Shown here piece by piece: positions 52,634-61,593 of a stretch of 64,000 bases of DNA. This stretch comes from Arctopsyche grandis (lineage: Eukaryota; Arthropoda; Insecta; Trichoptera; Hydropsychidae). The notes under the pieces are model-generated. The model had not been told where the DNA came from and made no database searches. It saw only the letters and a program-made list of their open reading frames with translations. Location: NCBI RefSeq assembly GCF_051622035.1, contig NC_135360.1, positions 6,262,001-6,326,000 on the forward strand, written 5' to 3'. Made by a program: the position numbers and the translations under genes. Position 1 is the first letter of the stretch. Each line of letters starts with the position of its first letter.

Positions 52634-53589
52634 CCCTTTGGCTGCTACGAGGTTTTTCAATATCCAAGCGAAAAATGCTAACATTTGTAATTACTTTATA
52701 AAAAAATAAATATAATATATTTTTTAACATACTTACTTCGCCGAACGCGCGTAATTTTTTTAATACTTTATATACATTTTTAGGAAGCAGTTTAGGACTC
52801 GCGCTCTCTCTTTCTGTCTTGCTTTTACATGCGTGCGTGCGAAATAAATACCTACATATATACACTAAATAAGTTTTGACGATTGTTTCCGACGCATTAT
52901 TTTTTTCAATAATCTATTTTTAGACATCGATGTATTTGTCGTTGTTAAAACATGCGATACATTTGAAACAGGTAGCGGTCTTTCTCTCTTTCTTTCTTGG
53001 TTTTAATTGTGTACGTGTGAGCGAGACACACAAGGATGCGAAGATTCTAATAATCAAATAATTTTTCAACATGTACTATTAACATTTTGTATGCATTTCA
53101 GTTGCATTTGATTGATTGCATGAATTCGTGACGTCTCGTGACCTATATAATTGAAAGCGGATTTCTATTGTTTTTTGCCATTTATTTTAACTCTGCAAAA
53201 TGATATCGGACAGTAAAAGTGACGAAAGCGAAATAATAGCTCCTCGCCGAGGAACTCGACAAATCAGCAGCTCTACTGATTCTGAAAATGAATTTATCGA
53301 CAATAATCAATTCCCAAGTAATAACTCCTTATATGACTGTGACAATGAACCCGAAATTTACTTTGATGATGAACCCGAAATTAAATAGCTTTTAAAAAAT
53401 TGATAAATATTTATAAAGCTTGATTGAAAAATAAATATAAATACGTATATAAAAAAAATGTTTCGTGCCACTGATGCGCTAGCAAAGAAAGTATTGAAAT
53501 ACGACAATTAATGACGACAACAACGATCGTCGTAGCAATCTTCGCCGATTTCAAAACAACGATTTATCGTTGTTGTAGCAGTCAAAGGG
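52634..53589. mobile_element. piggyBac-like element, 956 bp, at TTAA
   Basis: TTAA flanks both sides (52630-52633 and 53590-53593). The inverted ends are CCCTTTGGCTGCTACGA and TTGTAGCAGTCAAAGGG. The uninterrupted paralogue of the host repeat near 18585-18600 shows the empty site. It carries only a small N-terminal coding relic. Confidence 0.95.
53200..53388 (+). CDS. Short acidic peptide, relic of piggyBac transposase N-terminus
   Basis: It encodes 62 residues from ATG to TAG, starting MISDSKSDESEI, with a basic RRGTR patch, a Ser/Asp/Glu-rich run and EPEIYFDDEPEIK at the end. Acidic N-terminal regions of this style are common in piggyBac transposases, and this element lacks the catalytic and C-terminal parts. 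A TATA-like TATATAATTG lies about 55 bp before the ATG, and AATAAA-type signals follow the stop. It may be a dead relic or a short expressed peptide. Confidence 0.6.
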   Translation: MISDSKSDESEIIAPRRGTRQISSSTDSENEFIDNNQFPSNNSLYDCDNEPEIYFDDEPEIK

Positions 53590-54663
53590 TTAAGCTTTTT
53601 AATATTTATTGTGTATAATAAAAATAGTGATTTTAAGTAAAAATAAAAAAAAAATTACTTAATTTAATGAACCGGAAGTGGGATTTTTTTCCTCGTAGAA
53701 AGGTCAAAAATGTTGTGCCCACTACTCTGTCCACACCCCTGAACGAATTAAGCGGAAAATTTATATTTCTATCCTTTATGTACTAACTTAGAGCTGGTAG
53801 GGTATTGGTTAGAATTTGTAAACCGGAAGTAGTATTTTTTTTTAAAACAATATTTCATTATTTTATTTTGACCTTTAAAATTATTTTTATTTTCTTGATA
53901 TTTAATGAGTATAATACTGATAGTGATTTTTAGTAATAAAAAAAATTTGAACAAAATCTGACAAACGGAAGTAGAACAAGTTTTGTGCAAGTTTCCATAC
54001 ATTTGCACTCAATTTGTATCGCTATCATAGTCATCAGTTCAATATCGAATTTTGTTTTGTAACCTTCTTATATTCCTCAAATACATAGATAAAGTCATGG
54101 GTTGGTCACACCCGAATTTTTTGTTTTAATATACATATGTATCTCGAATAGTTTGAGCACCAATTCCTTATTTTTTGGCGAGCTTTAATATGGATTATTG
54201 AATATCTCATCAACGTAAGTTTTTGTGTTACACTAAGTACAATTTTCTTTCGCTTATTTGTAACGTGTGCCTTACGCATTTTTACAGATATGTATGTAGA
54301 TCTAAAATTTTTGCATGTTTGTAAGAGAGTTTCTCCCGTATGTTCAGAATATGCAATTTGGTCTATGGATCAAATTTCTTGAAAATAATAATTTGTCGGC
54401 TCACAAACGAAGATACGCACATTCTTTGTGGACCCAAATTGCATAAGCAAAATGTTGAAAATGTGTGTGTGCGAGTGAAACGAAAGCTGAAACGTCGATT
54501 TGGTACAATTACTTTAAAAGTAGGAATTTGTTTCGATCCTCAAAAAATATGATGAAGTGTTTCTGACGGTATTTGGATAGAATATATGTATGTAGTTACA
54601 TATGTACGTAATAATGAAAAATAAATTCAAGCGGTTTTTTATTCCACCGGCAATACTGCCGTA

Positions 54664-55355
54664 TAGGGATCCCAATAAAATATTCGAATATTCGAGTATT
54701 CGAATTATTCGTCTGATTTTTCAACGATTCATTTTTCGAATATTATTCGTGTATATATTTTTTTATAAAATAAATACACAAAATCAATATGAGAAGACGA
54801 TGATGAAGAAAATTAAATATGTAATGGGGATAATTGTGATGAAAATGAAGATAATGAGGAAGATGAAATGTCTGCATGTGAAGAAACGGATTTTTATTTA
54901 TTAAATACAGAAATGTTTGAAGAAAATCACTATTCGATCGATAATAATCTCTACGAAATTTTAGAAAACATCAGAAAAATAATACGATTATTTAAGAAGT
55001 CTCCGGCGAAATATACATTTTTAGAAGAAATCATAATGAAAAAAGAAAATAAAAAAATTGAAATTGTTATTGGATGTAAAAACGAGGTGGAATTCAATGG
55101 CAACTATGATAAGACGATTTATTCAAGTTTACGAAAGTGTAAACATAGCACTAAAAGAATAATGAAACCGCAATAAAAGAATTAAGCAAAAATAGTGCAT
55201 CTTTAATAACAGCAGAAGGAGTTTATAAATTTTTATGTTATCTTTTATGTGTGTGTATTTTAGTTTTGTTTCGAATATATTCGAATATTCGAATGGCTCT
55301 TGATTTACTATTCGATATTCGAATAGTTGAAGTCGACGAATATTTGGGATCCTTA
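54664..55355. mobile_element. hAT-like element, 692 bp, with transposase fragment
   Basis: The ends TAGGGATCCCAATAAAATAT and ATATTTGGGATCCTTA are inverted relatives, with TTCGAATATTCGA-type palindromes just inside. The flanks CTGCCGTA and CTTCCGTG match at six of eight positions, consistent with an aged 8-bp duplication. Confidence 0.78.
54868..55176 (+). pseudogene. hAT transposase fragment
   Basis: About 100 residues including ENIRKIIRLFKKSP and KKIEIVIGCKNEVEFN align to the hAT pattern RKIVKLFRRSP...ELKLILDCKTRWNS that precedes the catalytic insertion domain. The Trp of the CKTRW motif is lost. It is flanked by non-coding DNA inside the small hAT, so it is a relic. Confidence 0.75.
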
Positions 55356-55413
55356 CTTCCGTGGCGGCCATTTTGGATCTTACGTCAAAACAGACACTAT
55401 CACTATTCTTCAT

Positions 55414-55642
55414 GATTACCAAAATATCAATATGATGAGGAATTTGTTGGCTATCAAGTTCATCAAAATTTCAAAAAGTTAGACAATTCAGAAACTCAAA
55501 AGATTATCGATGACTTTAAATTATTTCTTTCTTCAGAAATTACTTATTTAGGAGAACACTATAACTTCGATGAAAATTCGACATTTGGCAATTCCAGAGA
55601 AATAAATTACATTTATCTCGTCAATTGTAAGGTTTTAAAATA
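55414..55642 (+). other. Unrecognised open stretch of ~75 codons without ATG
   Basis: The frame that reads PKYQYDEEFVGYQVHQNF...EITYLGEHYNFD...INYIYLVNCKVLK stays open over about 225 bases of AT-rich DNA and looks protein-like, with mixed polar and aromatic residues and no low complexity. I do not recognise the family. It could be an exon or transposase remnant. Confidence 0.35.
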
Positions 55643-56484
55643 ATTAATTTCCTAAATACCAGAAATTTATTGAAGTTATTGGAGATACAACGCTAAAAAA
55701 AAGCTGAATTTGAATACCTTTTTGATGAAGTACCTAACATTAATTTAAAAAAATAGTTTTCCTCCATTTTCAAATTATTATTTTTTTTATTAATGCACAT
55801 ATTGTGTTTAATGAGTCGATATATTATTACCCAAATTTTTAAAGTAAACCATTTGTCGATTGAAGTTTTAAAGTGTTCTTTCACATGAATATTGATTTTA
55901 AAACTGTATTCCAATAATACACCCGATGATATTCCATGGGCGTAACAGTGTAATAAATAGTAACTTAAAAAACCTTTAGTTTATTTTTATAATGCTATCA
56001 ATCTTATGTAATAAATAAAAGTAATTAACAAAAGTATATGTTGTGAGTGTCCTCTATTGAGCCTCGATGGAGTTGGCAAACTTACACGGTACGTATATTT
56101 CAATTTTAAAATTCAAAATCAATAACCATATATCAGATAACGGTTATAGAATTACTATAAATAAAAAAGGGCCAGAAAATTTCAGATCAATGCTATTTTC
56201 TCCTTGATTGAAAATATGCACCCATAAACCAAGTACGATCCTTGTGTTGATACCTACCAAAAAGTAACACTGGCCATTCGTCAAAATAAAACTTACCATT
56301 GAACATTAATACTGTCCATTTATGTTTAAACACTGACCACTTAATATAAATCCTGACCTATTATTATTAATACTGATCACTTGTATACTCGACCAAGGAT
56401 ACTGACCGTTCAATATGAATACTGGCCATTCAATAACATAAATACTAATAATTTTAATAACTGCATTTGTCTATAGAAAAGTCC
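55643..56484. other. Spacer with an ACTGACCATT-type minisatellite
   Basis: From about 56262 to 56450, degenerate units of about 28 bp with ATACTGACCATTCAATAT-like cores are repeated. Related ACTGACC units occur inside the hAT near 48370 and 48690. No gene was recognised. Confidence 0.6.
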
Positions 56485-58025
56485 TCACAACTTAGAGACT
56501 ACTATTCACTATGTATTTCGACACGTGGTGCTTTTCTAGACTTTATTGTATACGCTGTAACTACATATATAAGGACACACGACGCGCTCTAGGACTATTT
56601 ATCTCATCACTCGCATTGCATGGATTCTATTACTGTTATTACACATTATACTGAACAATATCCTCGTCTTGTAATGTTTAGAATACTGTTTCACAGAAGC
56701 GGTGATAATCTATCCAATCTTTAGAATCACCTATCCCTTATTAACGAGCAATAAATCGCTTCATCTGTGGGCCTCTTAAGTTGTGTCATCCACCAGAATT
56801 TCATTAGCATATGCGTGCCGTCATATTAACTTATGTGTCTTTCTTGCATTTAAGCATAGCGATACGTGTGCGGGAGGCTTGGGTTGCAACTGTGAATTTT
56901 TGGGTTTTATTTTCTAGGTGTTTATAGATGTAATACATCAAGCTAGTGTTTAAAACATGTATTGAATCAATTCGAAATTAAATTTATGTAAAAAATGTAA
57001 TATATACTGTATATGCATATATAATTAAAACAATACTCTTTAATAATGTTTAAGAAACAACAGTGCTTAAGCTTGTTAGTTAAGTTGATAGGAATTAAAT
57101 ATTGAAATCTTGATGTAACGTTAAGTGATTTGATGAACTGTACACTCTGACGGGTTGAACACACATTTAAAGTGAGCTATTATTGCTGGCATTACGTTAA
57201 AGATATCAACAGTTAATTAAAGTTTGATTACATTTGTATTTTTGATCATGTATTCACAAGACAAAAGTTACACGTGCATTATTTTGGTATAAGCATTAGT
57301 ATTTTACCTTCTTGTACAACTGAGAGATTATTTTTCGGCAAACCTTCATCTTAAATCTTAGCCAACTAAGATTTCTTATATGACATGTCACTTTTATATT
57401 CGGTAGATATGATGTGGGTATGTATGTCTGTTTTAGTTTAGGAAAATATTAAAATACACTCATTTTTCTGATGCAAATTGCTAACTTTTATTTACATGAA
57501 ATCAAATTCATAATAGGATGTGTATATAAAAAAGGTATCTTTCAAATAACAATTCTATCGACAGATTTATTGGAACATATGAAATATGAATATAATAATT
57601 TTAAAACGAATCACATTTGCATTTATTAAAATAAGTTTTTAATATATTGTACATGCGTATTAAATGATATATAATTTATTAAATTATTAAAAATGTTAAA
57701 ACTCTTAACGGAACAACATGGTATGTAACTTAATGTCCAATTTAAGTTTTTCTCTTTGTATAATTTGTGTACAACACTTTGTTGGTGATGACTGTTTCAA
57801 TGCTTCATAATAACAAAATGTGCAACAAAACCACAAATGAACCGTCTTCCAAAAAGAGATTTCATTGAGGCGTTTGGAACAGTCGATTATTTTGTATAAT
57901 ATTATATAATTTACCATGTAACGTTTTTAATATGACGTTTAAAAAGTTTAAAATTGTTTTCACAAACAGAATATTTATATATGCCACTAACTTACATATA
58001 TTGCAATAAGAAATAATTTAACATA

Positions 58026-58573
58026 CAGTCCCTGACCATAATATTACGCCACCCCGATTGAATCGCGTTCGCGCCCATTTGTAACGGTTATAAATAATTC
58101 ACAATAAGATATTTTGGGCTAGTTTTTTTGTAAGCTCATCCTTATTTGCTACTCTATTCAACAACAAAAATAATACAATATTAACCTTCAAAATGTCTTC
58201 AAAAATAAAAGTGAAAGGATAGAAATGAGTTTGCTCCTGAATTACGTAAAGCATATACGAGCGTTTCTGAGAAGATTTTTTATTATTTCGTTAACAACAC
58301 CGTGATTTTTTCTTTTGCTACAGCTTTATTATATTTTTAGGGTAAGTTGGTGATTAATTTGTAAAAAAATTACTTTCATTTATGTTTTAAATTGCTCGTG
58401 AGTCTTAAATAGATTAGTCGGAAAGCAATTCTTTTTAAAGAAAGAAATGCAAGTATTTATAGCATTAATAAAACTGGAATGTTTTATAAACATAAAATCG
58501 CGACAATAGAGGGTGTAAGTAAAACGGCTGTTTGCAAAATAACGAGACATCTGGAACAAAGTGGCGATCCCAC
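58026..58573 (+). mobile_element. Tc1-like element, 5' part, in duplication copy 2 only
   Basis: It follows a TA (58024-58025) with CAGTCCCTGACCATAATATT as its end. It encodes a degraded N-terminal DNA-binding domain with KAILFKERNASIYSI and IATIEGVSKTAVCKITRHLE. It stops abruptly at about 58573, where copy 2 rejoins the position equivalent to 24844, so 495 bp of host DNA and the rest of the element are missing. Confidence 0.78.
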
Positions 58574-61500
58574 AATTTTTTTAAACTTTTTTAATTACAT
58601 GTACATATGTACACACAAATTTTATTCTTGAAGAAGAAGAAAAATACTGTTAATATTAGATTTATATTATAAAGAATAATACAATATCATAAAGAAAGCT
58701 TGGCTAATTTCGTGATACTAAAAACTGTTTCTACTTGACTAAGATTGTTTTGTTGAAAGAATGAGTAGAGATTCCAGAGGTTGCTTTACTATCGTTGTAA
58801 TTTCATTTTACATGTAAACATATATCACAACATTGGCCACGTTTTTTATACCAGTAAATTAAGTATTTTCGGTGTACAAGTATTTTCTTTGAACACATCA
58901 ATAATGTTAACTATTTTTCACTGTAAAAATTACATAAATTATCTACATATCTGCACAAATGCAGGATTTTAAGAAATACGTAAAGGTAATAATTACATTC
59001 GACCATTATTGACATAAAATAAATATAGTTTTCTATATAAAATTTTATTACAACTGTATTTTATATCATTTTAGAAAATTTATCATAAAATTTTCCTTCA
59101 CTGATCTACTTTTCGTTGAGTTTTATTTACTGTCGCAAAATATCGATTAATTGATTTATTAAGTGATTTTTTGTTTAATATATGATTGATTAATACGTAT
59201 ATATGTGTGCATGCACTATAATATAAATTCATGGAAACCAAGCTGAATTTGGGTAATTGCCCCGATTTATATTAAAAACATAAATTTCCTAATTGAATAG
59301 TGCTCCTCATGAAAATTACAAGTGAGCGTGAATAAGTAATACAAAAATATATATGAAAAATTCATAGAAAAATGTTGATTTTTGTAAAATGATTTTTAAA
59401 ATTAAAAAAAAATCACTTTAAATTAATGCTTTCTACGTAGTATAACTATTCATAATATGTATTTAAATTTATATGAAAAATATACATATGTATTGATAAA
59501 ATGGTATCTGTATTAAGACATAAATGAAATAACTTAAGAAACTGAGTACAATAAATATAACATATCAGCATGGTGGAATATCCATTGTTTGCGCAAAAAA
59601 TGTTTGTATTGTAATTTAATAATTATTATTGTCGAAATTGATAAAGAGCACATAAAATGACCAGCTATAACTGATTTTTATTTGACATCCTTTCATTTTA
59701 ACAAATCTTACAGAAACACATAAATTTATTTATTAATAGTATTCGAAGAATATATACATACATATATACGGAGTATTAAAAATATAATTTTCTTAATTGT
59801 CTATACACAGACACACTCAAATACATAGATTCTGTAAGAGCGCTCTTGATACATGCTTAAAGGAAATTCATAAATTTTATACATTTATTATGACAAAAGA
59901 TCTATTGTACTTTGGGTTGTACAATTTTAGACGTCCTTTAAAGATTGTAATGATAAAATATCACGAAAATGAAAATTGATAAAATGGCCAAATAATACGC
60001 TTAAATATCATGAAGGTAATTTTCACTGAAACGGTCATAAATATAACCACTTCCAGTTAAATTTAAGTTTTTAAAAACGTAAAATTACAATTTGATACAC
60101 AGAATAGTATCGAAGAAAACATGAAAAAAATCTTGTATAACTCAATAACATAATCCATTTAATAGATTATGAGAGATAAATAGTCATCTAAAAATTTCGT
60201 AAAAATATTACCTTAAACATAATTAGCCTTAAAAATATTATATCTACTAAACATAAAGTTTTAAAAGCTTAAAATATCCTATTTTTATGTAAAAAATTTA
60301 GAATCGATATTTTGTACATACATTTCATAAGCAAATATAATAACTTTAATCAATAAACAATTCCATTTAAAAATATATGGGATTTCAACTATTAGTAATT
60401 AAACAACTACGTAATAAAATATTTTTGTTTTATTATGTATCGATAAAAATGTACGATATTTTATACATATAATAAGTATTTATCAACCTGAACTCCAAGC
60501 CAAAAATCAATATTAAGGGGGGTCAGTCAGAATGAAATATTATAATCGAACGACTGAAATTCAATACATACAGATATATGACCATCATTGAAATGACTTG
60601 AAACAGCTTCTGACGATTTGTAAGATCGATTCGGTGGTCTGAAAGATGTAGATGTCCCAAGATGTGTGATATATCGACTTGGAGTGAATGCAATTTATTG
60701 ATGATGAAAATAGTTTCAACGAAATTCAAATAACATAAGTACATATGTAAGTCAGATGAAAAGATAACATAAATAATAACTGAATAGGTAATGAAATGGC
60801 GAATACATTTCCATGTCTAAATTGCACCTCCCACATCTCAATTTGTTTCATGTGAATTTATTTAGATTATTCATTTGCTTTCATTAACTCAAAATCGTCT
60901 TGATGTCGTGAATATAGAGAAGTGATCTTCATTTTCCTTTCTCCCTACTATGGTGAGAAGAGGGGTGAAGGGAGGAAGCACAGAAATGAAATACATATAT
61001 CAAACAAGAAATGGAAATTTTAAAGTAAACTAAATTGTGAGGAAAAAATTATAATTAACAATTATTATTCAACTTACGAATAATAGTTTCAAATAAGACA
61101 GGATTAATGATGTTTGAATTACCCCCGAAATATACTGGAAACCACTAAAACGTGATCAAGGACCGATACTGTATCAGTCAAAATCTCGACGTCGAAAACA
61201 ACTATTTTATACATATAAATTTGTGTACATACATATATTTACAATCGATACTTTTATATAAATTAAGTAAAAATAAAATAATTCGTACACAACAAACACG
61301 ATCCCTTATTCATAAACGTATTGACTAAAATTAAATAAAATGTACATTTTGTCATAAAAAAGATAAAGGAAAAAAAAAACATATCACAGGCTCATAAATA
61401 CCGGCATATTAAATATTTGAAGATGTAAGAATATCTTATTTTTGCTTTTCAGTGACCTTCGTACGAATTACAATTGATTTGAAGCTGACGTTTCATCATT

Positions 61501-61593
61501 GAGATTCTTGTATAGCTATAAATTCAACAAAAATAAATCAAACTGTTAAATCAATCAATTAGGGGCACAAAAATTACATGAATGTGATGTAAT

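Larger units (their letters stand above)
51717..54000 (+). repeat. Interspersed repeat R, copy 2, split by a piggyBac relic
   Basis: It is closely similar to 17656-18790 from TTTATCTATGTACGTAGTAA onward. It is interrupted at 52634-53589 by a piggyBac-like element and resumes at 53594. Confidence 0.88.
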
